Shown here piece after piece: positions 1 to 7,606 of a stretch of 18,909 nt of DNA. Below the pieces are notes generated by a model, which saw only the letters and a program-made list of their open reading frames with translations, searched no databases and was not told the origin of the DNA. This stretch comes from Hominisplanchenecus_A murintestinalis (lineage in GTDB: Bacteria; Bacillota; Clostridia; Lachnospirales; Lachnospiraceae), in NCBI RefSeq assembly GCF_943193015.1, contig NZ_CALPCM010000045.1, positions 1-18,909 on the forward strand, given 5' to 3'. Numbering within the stretch: the stretch's first letter is position 1; each line of letters begins with the position of its first letter. Made by a program: the position numbers and the translations under genes.

Positions 1-117
1 ATCCTGACACTGAAATATATCAATACCCTCCCTGAATATGAAGTAGCGGCAGCAATAGGAATAACCGAGCAGGAATGCAGAAGGATTCTGATTGTGCATT
101 TCAATAATGTATTCTAA
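1..117 (+). CDS. Sigma-70 region-4-like phage regulator, C-terminal fragment
   Basis: The left edge cuts this gene; only the last 38 codons are present, ending in TAA at 115-117. The visible peptide has the layout of sigma-70 region 4 or a related helix-turn-helix: a hydrophobic first helix (ILTLKYINTL), then EYEVAAAIGI, then a turn and a recognition-like helix TEQECRRIL. Small sigma-like or ArpU/RinA-type activators commonly sit just upstream of the packaging genes in Firmicutes phages and switch on late transcription. That position matches here, because a strong promoter follows 24 bases after the stop. The late-activator role is inferred from fold resemblance and position; the family cannot be named from this fragment alone. 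Confidence 0.6.
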   Translation: MLTLKYINTLPEYEVAAAIGITEQECRRILIVHFNNVF

Positions 118-140
118 ATATTATAGATGTTATAAAACAC

Positions 141-169
141 TTGACACTTAAGGTGTTGACTGTTATACT
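141..169 (+). promoter_or_regulatory. Putative late promoter (sigma-A type)
   Basis: TTGACA at 141-146 and TATACT at 164-169 are separated by exactly 17 bases, a near-consensus vegetative promoter. Transcription would start near 176. The spacer holds an imperfect inverted repeat (ACACTTAAGGTGT, 144-156), and TTGAC recurs at 156-160, so an activator or repressor could bind across the promoter. It is the only strong promoter seen upstream of the packaging and structural genes, so it probably drives the late operon. Confidence 0.75.
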
Positions 170-196
170 TAAAGAGTCGAAGTATATAAAGAAGTG

Positions 197-230
197 AAAA
201 CGTCTCGTAGAAAATACGGGGCGTTTTGTT
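197..230 (+). terminator. Terminator-like hairpin just after the late promoter
   Basis: A 13-bp stem pairs 197-209 (AAAACGTCTCGTA) with 215-227 (TACGGGGCGTTTT) around a GAAAA loop at 210-214. Three of the pairs are G-U. The 3' arm ends in TTTT followed by GTT, and the 5' arm starts with an A-tract, as in bidirectional intrinsic terminators. It lies about 20 bases after the predicted start site, so it could act as an attenuator or antitermination target. Its strength is uncertain because the T-run is short and interrupted. Confidence 0.6.
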
Positions 231-256
231 GTGCAGAAAGAAGGAGACAGGATACT

Positions 257-280
257 ATGAAACGGAGTACCAACACATAA
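257..280 (+). CDS. Seven-codon leader ORF coupled to the HNH gene
   Basis: ATG at 257 has the best ribosome binding site of this region (AAGGAGAC, 241-248, 8 bases upstream), yet the frame encodes only MKRSTNT before TAA at 278-280. The last base of the stop is the first base of the HNH start codon (TAATG). Ribosomes loaded here could therefore reinitiate on the HNH gene, which has only a distant GGAG (264-267) of its own. It may be a translational-coupling leader or a remnant of a longer N-terminus; there is no evidence that the peptide itself has a function. Confidence 0.35.
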   Translation: MKRSTNT

Positions 281-675
281 TGTTAAAGTCATGCAAATAC
301 TGTGGGCGTATTCATGACAGCAAATTTAATTGCAGGAAGAAACCAGTTCGGAGAAAAATCAAGTATACGGAATCAGACAAATTTAGGAGGACTCAAAAGT
401 GGACTGATAAAGCAGTAGAAATTAAATGTAGGGACAATTATCTATGCCAGGCATGCATCAGGGAACTGCACGGAACAATCAGGAAATATAATCACAAGAG
501 GTTATCTGTTCACCATGCAATTCCAATCTGTGATGACTGGGACAGAAGGCTGGACGATGATAATTTAATCACACTCTGCTCCATGCATCACGAAATGGCA
601 GAGAGCGGAGAAATATCATACGAAGAAATCAAAAAAATTATTGACGAGCAGCAGGCAAAAAGAAAAGACGCTTGA
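280..675 (+). CDS. HNH endonuclease of the phage packaging module
   Basis: The product is 131 aa from ATG 280. An N-terminal zinc-ribbon-like segment carries CKYC (C5, C8), H12 and C18. The HNH core follows: CQAC (C56, C59), HHAIP (H78-H79), DDDN (N95) and C100-SMHH (H103-H104), which together give the metal-binding and catalytic histidines and asparagine of a beta-beta-alpha nuclease. HNH proteins of this size encoded next to the small terminase assist terminase-dependent cos cleavage during packaging in HK97-type phages, and that role fits the position here. An in-frame TTG at 226 would add 18 residues, but it has no ribosome binding site and lies inside the hairpin, so ATG 280 is preferred. 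TGA at 673-675 is followed by the candidate cos region. Confidence 0.9.
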   Translation: MLKSCKYCGRIHDSKFNCRKKPVRRKIKYTESDKFRRTQKWTDKAVEIKCRDNYLCQACIRELHGTIRKYNHKRLSVHHAIPICDDWDRRLDDDNLITLCSMHHEMAESGEISYEEIKKIIDEQQAKRKDA

Positions 676-784
676 CTACCCCCGGGGTATTAGGGTGGGG
701 ATTTTCAGGCAAAACCAGACCAACAGCCAGCCCAACAGCGATAAAATATTCCCACATCAGCTTTTGAAAGGAGGAAAAATCAGT
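676..784. other. Candidate cos site region between HNH and terS
   Basis: This 109-bp gap is the longest in the packaging module and starts right after the HNH stop. It opens with a near-perfect palindrome, TACCCCCGGGGTA (677-689), followed by the G-rich TAGGGTGGGG. C/G-rich dyads between the HNH gene and terS are where cohesive-end cleavage sites lie in related HNH-encoding phages. The gap is open in the terS frame, but the strong terS ribosome binding site lies at its end, so it is unlikely to be coding. Assignment as cos is inference from position and dyad symmetry. Confidence 0.45.
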
Positions 785-1333
785 ATGCCAACACCAACAA
801 AGCCAGTCAAGGTGCTGGCAATGGAGAAACGGTCGCACCGCACGAAAAAGGAACTTGCCCAGCGGAAAAGCGCGGAAGAGTCACTGTTGACAGGAAAAAT
901 TCTAAAAGAAAAAAAGGAAGTCAGGGAGAATCCAGTCGCGCACAAAGAATTCAAAAGATTAAAAACACTCTTAAAAGCCATTGAGAAAGATGATGATTTG
1001 TATGGCGAAACGATAAACCGCTACTGTCTGTTAGTGGCAGAATGTGAAGATTTTCAGCAGAAAAGAGAGCGGATATATCAGCAGCTTTGTAGTTTTCAGG
1101 AGGAAATGAGTACACTGGTGGCAAATGAAGAGATGACCTGGAAAGAAGCGTACTACTTGGAAGACAGCATGCAGCGGAATATTTTAGCAATCGACAGGCA
1201 GGTTCAAACTAAGCGAAAGATGCTTCTGGACATGGAAAAAGAAAATATCATGACTATCGCCTCTTCCCTGCGTTCCATACCTAAAAAGGTAGAGAAGAAA
1301 AGCAATCCATTAAGGGAGGCGCTTGGAGGGTGA
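785..1333 (+). CDS. terS: Terminase small subunit, P27 family
   Basis: The product is 182 aa, beginning MPTPTKPVKVLAMEKRSHRT. ATG 785 is chosen because AAAGGAGG (767-774) lies 10 bases upstream; an open extension back to 641 would overlap the HNH gene and the candidate cos site. The protein is basic at the N-terminus and mostly helical, with a long charged segment (roughly residues 60-150), matching P27-type small terminases. These bind the packaging start site on concatemeric DNA and recruit the large subunit. Its stop (TGA, 1331-1333) overlaps the terL GTG start, so the two subunits are probably translationally coupled. Family assignment comes from the N-terminal pattern, size and context, without a database search. 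Confidence 0.85.
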   Translation: MPTPTKPVKVLAMEKRSHRTKKELAQRKSAEESLLTGKILKEKKEVRENPVAHKEFKRLKTLLKAIEKDDDLYGETINRYCLLVAECEDFQQKRERIYQQLCSFQEEMSTLVANEEMTWKEAYYLEDSMQRNILAIDRQVQTKRKMLLDMEKENIMTIASSLRSIPKKVEKKSNPLREALGG

Positions 1334-3054
1334 TTAAAGAAGGAAAAGCCTATCAATATGCGAAATGGTGCGTAAAAGAAAACGAGCGCATGGTTCCGAA
1401 ATATGTGAAAATACAGGCGCAGAAGTGGATTGATATTGCAGATGGGAAAGATGAGGAGGCATATGTTGATGTAGCGGCATATGAAAAGATATGCCGCCTG
1501 TTGAAGATTATGGTGCATCCAGACTTACGGTGTAGTATATATGATGGGCTGGAGGATTACGCATGGCTTTTTATCACGGCAACCCTGTGCACGATGTGCA
1601 AAGAGGGAACCAGATATTACGAAGTGTCAGGCGTGGAGTATCAGAATGTAAAAATACGGTACTACGAGACGGCGCTGCTGGAAATTGCCAGAAAGAATTT
1701 CAAGACTTTTAATTCAGCCGTAATATTCATAATTTTAATGCTGACAGAACCGGATTTCTCCCGGTTCTTTTCTGTTGCACCAGACCTCGCACTGTCCTCA
1801 GAGCTGAAAAATGCAATACGGAAAATTATTAAAGTCAGCCCCGCACTGATTGATGAAGAGGAGCCAGCATTCAAACTTCTCAGAAGTCAGGTTAAGTGCC
1901 TCCTGAACGACAACGAGTACACACCCCTGGCATACAGCCGCGACGGAATGGACGGAAAGCTGGCTAATGCGTATCTGGCAGACGAAGCCGGGGCTATGGA
2001 TGATTACCCGGTGGAGGCTATGCGCTCCTCGCAGATTACACTGCTTAGCAAACTGGGGATTATCATATCCACGCAGTACCCGAACGACAATAATGTGATG
2101 CTGACTGAGATTGACATCGCAAAGAAAACACTGGACGGTCTAACAGATGATGGGCGCTACTTTGCACTGCTCTATGAGCCGGATGATGATTTAAAAAGCG
2201 GAGATGCGTGGATGAAAGATGATAGAGTCATTTATCAGTCGAATCCGGTTTCTATCGCACATGCTGCTATATTCGAAGCAGTCAGAAAAAAGCGTACAGT
2301 TGCTGTGTTATACGAGAACAAGAGGGAAAATTATCTGTGCAAACACAACAATATCCTGTACCGGGGACTTGGAGTTGAAGGGTATATCGATATCCAGAAG
2401 GTCAAACTATGCCGCGGTGATATCCCGGATGAGTTTTGGCGAGGTCGTCGAGTGTGGTGCGGACTGGATTTATCACAGTCAGAGGATAATACATCTTTCT
2501 GCATGGTTACCGAAGTAGACGGGATTGTATATGCGAAAGTATTCGGTTTTATCCCGAAAGATGCAATCGACAGAAAATCCCAGAAGGAAAAAGTGGACTA
2601 CAGGGAATTGATGCGCAGAGGGGAATGTTTTGCGTGCGGCGATGAAGTTATAGATTACGGGTTTATAGAACGATTTATTATGTCCGTGCCGGAAAAATAC
2701 GGATGCGAAATCGTACAGATAGGGTATGACCGTTATAATGCAATGTCCACGGTTCAGAAGCTGGAAGAAAACGGATTCGAGTGCGTGGAAATCAAGCAGC
2801 ATAGTTCAGTACTGCATTTGGCAACAAAATTCTTAATGGAGCTGGTATTACAGCAGAATTTTAGATATGCAGATAATAAAATGCTGGAAATCAATTTCCA
2901 GAATGCAAGATGCACAGAGGATACGAATTTAAATAAATATGTCAACAAAAAGCGTTCTGCTGGGAAAGTGGATATGGTCGTGTCTACCATAAACGCTATA
3001 CACCTGCTTTTGCAGGATATGCTGTATGGGGGCAATTTTGTTGCGCAATGCTGA
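1330..3054 (+). CDS. terL: Terminase large subunit
   Basis: The product is 574 aa from a GTG at 1330 that overlaps terS. This is the packaging motor and nuclease: the N-terminal half pumps DNA into the prohead with ATP, and the C-terminal half cuts the concatemer. The P-loop position is RKNFKT (residues 121-126), and the Walker B-like YLADEAG supplies D218 and E219. The RNase H-like nuclease shows three expected acidic residues: D380 (GLDLSQSEDNT), D467 (IGYDRYN) and D548 (KVDMVVSTINA). Length and motif order fit the HK97/COG4626 type of TerL. The P-loop lacks the usual GK pair's glycine (F124 instead); from memory this occurs in a subset of Firmicutes homologues, so the enzyme is probably active. 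Confidence 0.93.
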   Translation: MIKEGKAYQYAKWCVKENERMVPKYVKIQAQKWIDIADGKDEEAYVDVAAYEKICRLLKIMVHPDLRCSIYDGLEDYAWLFITATLCTMCKEGTRYYEVSGVEYQNVKIRYYETALLEIARKNFKTFNSAVIFIILMLTEPDFSRFFSVAPDLALSSELKNAIRKIIKVSPALIDEEEPAFKLLRSQVKCLLNDNEYTPLAYSRDGMDGKLANAYLADEAGAMDDYPVEAMRSSQITLLSKLGIIISTQYPNDNNVMLTEIDIAKKTLDGLTDDGRYFALLYEPDDDLKSGDAWMKDDRVIYQSNPVSIAHAAIFEAVRKKRTVAVLYENKRENYLCKHNNILYRGLGVEGYIDIQKVKLCRGDIPDEFWRGRRVWCGLDLSQSEDNTSFCMVTEVDGIVYAKVFGFIPKDAIDRKSQKEKVDYRELMRRGECFACGDEVIDYGFIERFIMSVPEKYGCEIVQIGYDRYNAMSTVQKLEENGFECVEIKQHSSVLHLATKFLMELVLQQNFRYADNKMLEINFQNARCTEDTNLNKYVNKKRSAGKVDMVVSTINAIHLLLQDMLYGGNFVAQC

Positions 3055-3070
3055 TACAGGAGGGAAGAAA

Positions 3071-4333
3071 ATGAACATATGGCAATTTGGAAAACACAAG
3101 GAAGAGATAAGGGCAGACACAAGTCTGGAAAAAGGGGAAATTGTAGAATCTGACGTTTTGCTACGGACATTGTTGGGCAAGTCGACGGTTACAAAGGAAA
3201 AAACGCTGGAACTTCCGGCGGTGCAGGCGTGCATTAACCTGATTGCCGGGACTATATCATCTCTTCCGATAAAATTATATAAAGAGGATAGCTCTGGAAA
3301 TGTGCAGGAAGTGAAGGGAGATGGGCGGACATTTCTCCTGAACAGCGATACAGGCGACACATTGACTGCTACGCAGTTTTGGCGGGCCGTTTTGGAAGAT
3401 TATTTTTTAGGAAAAGGCGGTTATGCATTCATTAATTGGCGTGGGTTGAAGGTTTCCAGTATCCACTATGTGGATGAAAGACGAATTTCCATACAGCAGA
3501 ACACAGACCCGATTTTTAAAGATTACGACATTTTAGTTGAAGGGGCGCGTTACAGGCCGCATCAGTTTTTCAAAATACTGCGCAAAACCAGGGACGGGAT
3601 GCGTTCACGGAGTGTCTTCGACGATAGTCCGCTAATTATCAGCACAGCATATAGTGAACTCAAATACGAGGAGAACTTGACGCGCAAAGGCGGTAATAAA
3701 CGGGGATTCCTGAAATCCTCAAGACAATTAACTCGGGAAGCGATGGATATTTTAAAAGAGGCATTCCGGCGGCTGTATAGCAATTCGGAAGAAAATGTAG
3801 TCGTCCTGAATAACGGGATAGAATTTCAGGAAGCTTCCAATACATCCGTGGAGATGCAGCTCAACGAAAATAAAAAAGCGAACAGCGTAGAAATCTGCAA
3901 ACTGTTCGGAATTCCGGGAGCTATGCTGAGCGGAAATCCAAGTGATAAGGATGTTGACAGCTTTATACGGACCTGCATGGCAATTATGAATGATATTGAG
4001 TGCAGTTTGGATAGAGATTTATTGCTGGAATCAGAAAAAGGGCTGTTTTACTGGGCTTTCGATACGAAGGAATTGACGCGGGGCAATATCAAAGACAGGT
4101 ACGAAGCATACAAAATCGCCCTGGAAAAGAATTTTATGCAGATTGACGAGGTTCGGGAAAAAGAAGATATGGAGCCAATCGGGTTCGAGTGGATTACACT
4201 TGGGCTTGACCAGGTACTATTCAATCCCCAAACCGAGCAAATATATACGCCGAACACAAATGCCTTGCAGGATATGAAATCTATACAGACATCGTTTAGC
4301 AAAACAAAACCGGAAGGGATAGAAGGAAACTAA
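3071..4333 (+). CDS. Portal protein, HK97 type
   Basis: The product is 420 aa. ATG 3071 has AGGAGGG (3058-3064) 6 bases upstream; an in-frame upstream start at 3026 would overlap terL and lacks such a site. The N-terminal region (LELPAVQACINLIAGTISSL, about residues 43-62) and the segment with FGIPGAMLSG followed by a conserved Asp-rich stretch are typical of the HK97-like portal family. The dodecameric ring sits at one capsid vertex, nucleates prohead assembly, and is the channel through which TerL pumps DNA. Its place between terL and the prohead protease is the standard order. No truncation is apparent. Confidence 0.93.
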   Translation: MNIWQFGKHKEEIRADTSLEKGEIVESDVLLRTLLGKSTVTKEKTLELPAVQACINLIAGTISSLPIKLYKEDSSGNVQEVKGDGRTFLLNSDTGDTLTATQFWRAVLEDYFLGKGGYAFINWRGLKVSSIHYVDERRISIQQNTDPIFKDYDILVEGARYRPHQFFKILRKTRDGMRSRSVFDDSPLIISTAYSELKYEENLTRKGGNKRGFLKSSRQLTREAMDILKEAFRRLYSNSEENVVVLNNGIEFQEASNTSVEMQLNENKKANSVEICKLFGIPGAMLSGNPSDKDVDSFIRTCMAIMNDIECSLDRDLLLESEKGLFYWAFDTKELTRGNIKDRYEAYKIALEKNFMQIDEVREKEDMEPIGFEWITLGLDQVLFNPQTEQIYTPNTNALQDMKSIQTSFSKTKPEGIEGN

Positions 4334-4356
4334 GCCGCGAAAGGAGGTGAGGGCAT

Positions 4357-4956
4357 ATGAGAGCAGAATTAAGGGCGGACGGGCTACATATTTCAGGATA
4401 TGTAAATGTCCCAGGCAGAGAATCCCGTCCAGTGGTGACACCCAGAGGACGGGTGATTGAAGTCATTGAGCAGCGGGCATTTGCCAGGGCACTTGAACGC
4501 GCCGGAGGAATTGATATGCTGCTGGACCATGACAGAAGCCGGGTACTGGCTTCTACATCCAAAGGAACGTTAAACGTCCGTGAAGATGAAGTTGGACTGC
4601 GGGCAGAGTCGGTGGTCACGGATGAAGCAGTCATAGCCGGGGCGAAAGCCGGACGGCTAAAGGGATGGTCTTTCAACATGCAAAATGTAAAGGATAGCAT
4701 CGAGGAAAGAACAGAGGGGCTTCCGATACGGTATGTAAAAGATTTTGACATGGATGAAATTACGCTTGTAATGGACAAAGTTCCCGTATATTCATCTACG
4801 TCTATTGAAGTAAGGGCGGGAGCAGAGGAAGAAGTTGAAACCAGAGCGCGTTGTACAGATGCAGAATACCGGGAAATAGAACCCAGGAAACCGAAGTATG
4901 ACAATGCAGCCTATAAGGATAGGCTGGAAAAATTGAAACGAGGAGAGATGAAATGA
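4357..4956 (+). CDS. Prohead maturation protease, HK97/U35 family
   Basis: The product is 199 aa from ATG 4357, preceded by a full-strength AAGGAGGTGA site (4341-4350). The herpesvirus-assemblin-like serine protease fold is indicated by LLDHDR (H58, catalytic histidine) and GWSFNM (S105, nucleophile). E151 in STSIEVRA is a candidate third catalytic residue. The enzyme is packaged in the prohead, removes the N-terminal delta domain of the capsid protein and then degrades itself, allowing expansion. It is directly upstream of the capsid gene and overlaps it by 4 bases (ATGA), so production of the two is coupled. The charged, Glu/Arg-rich C-terminal tail (about 155-199) is probably disordered or scaffold-associated. 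Confidence 0.92.
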   Translation: MRAELRADGLHISGYVNVPGRESRPVVTPRGRVIEVIEQRAFARALERAGGIDMLLDHDRSRVLASTSKGTLNVREDEVGLRAESVVTDEAVIAGAKAGRLKGWSFNMQNVKDSIEERTEGLPIRYVKDFDMDEITLVMDKVPVYSSTSIEVRAGAEEEVETRARCTDAEYREIEPRKPKYDNAAYKDRLEKLKRGEMK

Positions 4957-6116
4957 ACAAATTAAAGAAATTGAAAGAGCAGCGGGCGGAGCTTCAGGAG
5001 AAGCTGCAGGGAATCCTTGACAAAGCTGAAGCTGAGGAGAGAGCTATGACAGATGAGGAATCTGGTGAGTTCGATGAGTTGGAAAAAGATATACAGGCAA
5101 TCGGCAGGACAATCAAAGCGGAGGAGAGAGCCAGGGGCCTTGAATTGAATGTGACTTCTAATAAGAGAGACGAGGAATTAAGGGCAGAGGAAAAAGAGGT
5201 GCAGGAGGAGAGGGCATTTGCTGACCATATCCGGGGTATCGTATCAGAGGAACGTGCCGAAAACCTTACTGCAGGGGATAATGGCGCGGTGATTCCGGCA
5301 TCTATCGTCAATAAGATTATTGAGAAGGTGTACGATATTTGCCCTATCTATCAGATGGCGACACTGTACAATATCGGTGGAAACATTGCAATTCCATATT
5401 ATGATGAATCAGACGGGACTATCTCAATGGCATATGCCACGGAGTTCGAGGAACTGGCGTCAGCATCTGGGAAATTTGGTTCTATTGAACTGAAAGGATT
5501 TCTTGCCGGAACGCTGACAAAGATATCAAAGTCTTTAGTTAATAACTCACAGTTCAACATTACGAATTACGCTATTGGTAAAATGGCAGAGGCGGCTGCA
5601 AAATGGATTGAAAAAGAGTTGTTGAATGGGACGAAGGATAAAATTGAAGGAATTTCAAAGGCTTCTCAGGTGGTGACGTCTGCGAAAACAGGAGAAATCA
5701 CAGCCGACGAACTTATTGACTTGCAGGAGACGATACCCGACAGATATCAGTCGGGCTGCATCTGGATTATGAACAAGGCAACCAGGACGGCCATTCGGAA
5801 ATTGAAGGACAACGACGGAAACTACATTCTAAACAAAGATGCAACCTCAAAATGGGGATATACGCTGTTTGGAGCGCCAGTCTACTGTTCTGACAATGTA
5901 GCGAAGATGGAAGCTGGGAAAACAGCAGTTGTCTATGGGGATATGTCCGGTCTCGCGGTGAAGGTATCTGAAAGCATGAATATCGAGGTACTCCGGGAGA
6001 AATATGCGACTCAACACGCAATTGGCGTAGTTGGGTGGATTGAGATGGACGCTAAGATTGAAGATGGCCAGAAAATCGCAGTCCTGAAAATGAAAGAAGC
6101 TGCACAGACGAAATAG
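4953..6116 (+). CDS. Major capsid protein, HK97 fold
   Basis: The product is 387 aa, with an ATGA overlap to the protease and GAGGAG just upstream. Residues 1 to about 105 are highly charged and coiled-coil-like (Glu/Lys/Arg-rich, with no proline), matching the delta domain that serves as an internal scaffold and is clipped off by the upstream protease. The mature shell domain appears to start near AENLTAGDNGAVIP (102-115) and continues with PIYQMATLYNIGGNIAIPYY. The C-terminal WIEMDAKI...QKIAVLKMK resembles the end of this family. The exact cleavage site cannot be set from sequence. It should be the most abundant virion protein. Confidence 0.94.
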   Translation: MNKLKKLKEQRAELQEKLQGILDKAEAEERAMTDEESGEFDELEKDIQAIGRTIKAEERARGLELNVTSNKRDEELRAEEKEVQEERAFADHIRGIVSEERAENLTAGDNGAVIPASIVNKIIEKVYDICPIYQMATLYNIGGNIAIPYYDESDGTISMAYATEFEELASASGKFGSIELKGFLAGTLTKISKSLVNNSQFNITNYAIGKMAEAAAKWIEKELLNGTKDKIEGISKASQVVTSAKTGEITADELIDLQETIPDRYQSGCIWIMNKATRTAIRKLKDNDGNYILNKDATSKWGYTLFGAPVYCSDNVAKMEAGKTAVVYGDMSGLAVKVSESMNIEVLREKYATQHAIGVVGWIEMDAKIEDGQKIAVLKMKEAAQTK

Positions 6117-6131
6117 GAAGGTTGCGGAAGG

Positions 6132-6413
6132 ATGAAAGTCAGCGAAATCAGCATCGAACACATAGCGGAGTATCTGCGGCTGGATGATTATACGGACGGA
6201 GAGCTGGCGCCGCTGCTGGAATCGGCGCGGGCGTTCATCCGTTCCTATACGGGACTTACAGATGAAGAGATTGATACGCATGAGGATTTCTATATTGCAG
6301 TCATGGTACTCTGCCAGGATATGTATGACAACCGATGTATGTATGTAGATAAAAACAACCTGAACAAAGTAGTAGATACCATTCTGGGTATGCACTGTGT
6401 GAATTTGTTGTGA
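6132..6413 (+). CDS. Head-tail connector (HK97 gp6-like adaptor)
   Basis: The product is 93 aa from ATG 6132, with AGGAAGG (6115-6121) upstream. It is short and all-helical in character: VSEISIEHIAEYLRLDDYTD, then LAPLLESARAFIRSYTGL, and a C-terminal helix rich in Tyr and Asp. The helix pattern of two N-terminal helices followed by 'R.FI..YTGL.DEEID' is typical of gp6-like proteins. These form a ring below the portal and provide the platform for head closure. Position right after the capsid gene agrees. The head-closure gene follows within a few bases. Confidence 0.85.
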   Translation: MKVSEISIEHIAEYLRLDDYTDGELAPLLESARAFIRSYTGLTDEEIDTHEDFYIAVMVLCQDMYDNRCMYVDKNNLNKVVDTILGMHCVNLL

Positions 6414-6423
6414 GGTGGCAGAT

Positions 6424-6762
6424 ATGTATGTGAATCCGGGAGAACTCAAAAAGCGCATAGAAATCATACAGACAGTATCAGTAGGTCAGGATTCAGACGG
6501 TTTCCCGGCACCATCTGAAAAAAAGGTGGTAAGGAAGTGCTTTGCAAAAGTGACAAATACCAGCGGGGGAGAAATTGCCCGGGCAAATTCGGAATTTTCC
6601 GAAGCAAAAAAGCGGTTCATGATCCGATATTCAGATGCCGAAATTAATACAGACATGACTGTGAGATATAAGGGCAAAGAATACGAGATTAAGTATGTCA
6701 ATCCTTACGGAGAGGGCAAAGAATACCTGGAAATCTGGACAAATTTAACAGAAAGGGTGTGA
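6424..6762 (+). CDS. Head closure / head-tail joining protein
   Basis: The product is 112 aa. ATG 6424 is preferred because AGGTGG (6413-6418) lies 5 bases upstream; a GTG at 6415 would add MAD but has no site. The start MYVNPGELKKRIEIIQTVSV and the later beta-rich RFMIRYSDAEINTDMTVRYKGKEYEIKYVNPYGE fit the SPP1 gp16/HK97 gp7 head-tail joining family, a small beta-barrel that plugs the filled capsid. It sits between the adaptor and the gp10-like gene, its standard position. Confidence 0.87.
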   Translation: MYVNPGELKKRIEIIQTVSVGQDSDGFPAPSEKKVVRKCFAKVTNTSGGEIARANSEFSEAKKRFMIRYSDAEINTDMTVRYKGKEYEIKYVNPYGEGKEYLEIWTNLTERV

Positions 6763-6769
6763 TTAGGAT

Positions 6770-7222
6770 ATGGCAAGGGCATCACTGACAGGTTTTGATA
6801 AAATGGAAAAGATGCTGCAGGGTATCGCAGACCCGACGTCAATGGCGATAAAAGCAACGACCAGAGCAGCTCCTATCCTGGAAGAGTCAGTGCGAAGTAA
6901 TATACGCGCATCAGCGAACAGGATAAACAAGAAAAACAAGAAGCCGTATTCGACGGGAGAACTGGAAAAATCTATTATAGCAACTCCGGCAAAAAAAAAC
7001 CAATACGGTGTATTTTCGGTTGTAAAACCAAACGGAACAGATAAAAGAGGGATACCAAATGCTCTCAAAGCAAATATACTGGAATACGGAACACATGCAT
7101 ATGTAGAAGGAAAGAACCAGGAACCGCACCCATTCATACAGAAGTCTGTAAATCAGGCGAGACAAAAGTGTGAAGAGATTATGCAGCGGGAACTTGATGA
7201 GGCTGTAGCAAAGCTGTGGTAG
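6770..7222 (+). CDS. HK97 gp10-type tail-completion/neck protein
   Basis: The product is 150 aa from ATG 6770. The family hallmarks are the N-terminal GFDKMEKMLQ, a basic middle segment (NRINKKNKKPYSTGELEKSI, about 45-65), and the paired C-terminal motifs ILEYGTHAY and PHPFIQKSV that precede a long final helix. Proteins of this family act at the head-tail interface or in tail completion; the precise step is not established for most members. The ribosome binding site is weak (AGG at 6765-6767), so translation probably depends on coupling with the gene just upstream. Confidence 0.86.
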   Translation: MARASLTGFDKMEKMLQGIADPTSMAIKATTRAAPILEESVRSNIRASANRINKKNKKPYSTGELEKSIIATPAKKNQYGVFSVVKPNGTDKRGIPNALKANILEYGTHAYVEGKNQEPHPFIQKSVNQARQKCEEIMQRELDEAVAKLW

Positions 7223-7230
7223 GAGGAAAC

Positions 7231-7581
7231 ATGACTGTAAATGAAAAAATCATACAGGCGCTCACGCCACTCGACATCCCTGTCACAGCCGACTTTTACG
7301 GAGGAGGCGAGGAAGAATACATCACATTTAATTATGCGGATGACCGGGGGGATGATTTCGGGGATAATGCGCCGCTTCACGCAGTAGCATACATGCAGAT
7401 ACATTATTTTGCGCCCATGGAGAAAAATTATCTCTCCATCAAGAAGAGAATTCGAAAAGCCTTGTTTACAACAGGATTCACATACCCGGATGTAACAGAT
7501 GCAACACTCACAGGCGAAGGGATAAGGCACCTGGTCTTTGAGTGTAATATTGAAAATGAAAGCGAACTATTGGAAAGCTAA
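7231..7581 (+). CDS. Probable tail terminator protein
   Basis: The product is 116 aa. ATG 7231 follows AGGAGG (7221-7226), which overlaps the stop region of the previous gene; an in-frame GTG at 7216 lies inside that gene and is rejected. The alpha/beta protein begins with a helix (VNEKIIQALTPL), then strands around EEYITFNYADDRG and HAVAYMQIHYFAP, a second helix (YLSIKKRIRKALFTTGF) and a last strand. This is the layout of gpU/gp17-like tail terminators that cap the tail tube and halt polymerisation at the tape-measure end. Position between gp10-like and major tail protein supports it, but no signature residue is decisive. Confidence 0.65.
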   Translation: MTVNEKIIQALTPLDIPVTADFYGGGEEEYITFNYADDRGDDFGDNAPLHAVAYMQIHYFAPMEKNYLSIKKRIRKALFTTGFTYPDVTDATLTGEGIRHLVFECNIENESELLES

Positions 7582-7606
7582 TCAGAAATAACAGGAGGAA
7601 AAAGAA

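Noticed and set aside
641..784. N-terminal extension of terS (adds 48 residues)
   Set aside because: Overlaps the HNH gene and the candidate cos dyad; the strong AAAGGAGG lies just before ATG 785.
2219..2518. 99-codon + strand open frame within terL
   Set aside because: Lies wholly inside terL in another frame, with no ribosome binding site or domain.
4296..4904. 202-codon - strand open frame opposite the prohead protease
   Set aside because: Ser/Thr-rich, no domain, fully antisense to a gene with catalytic motifs.
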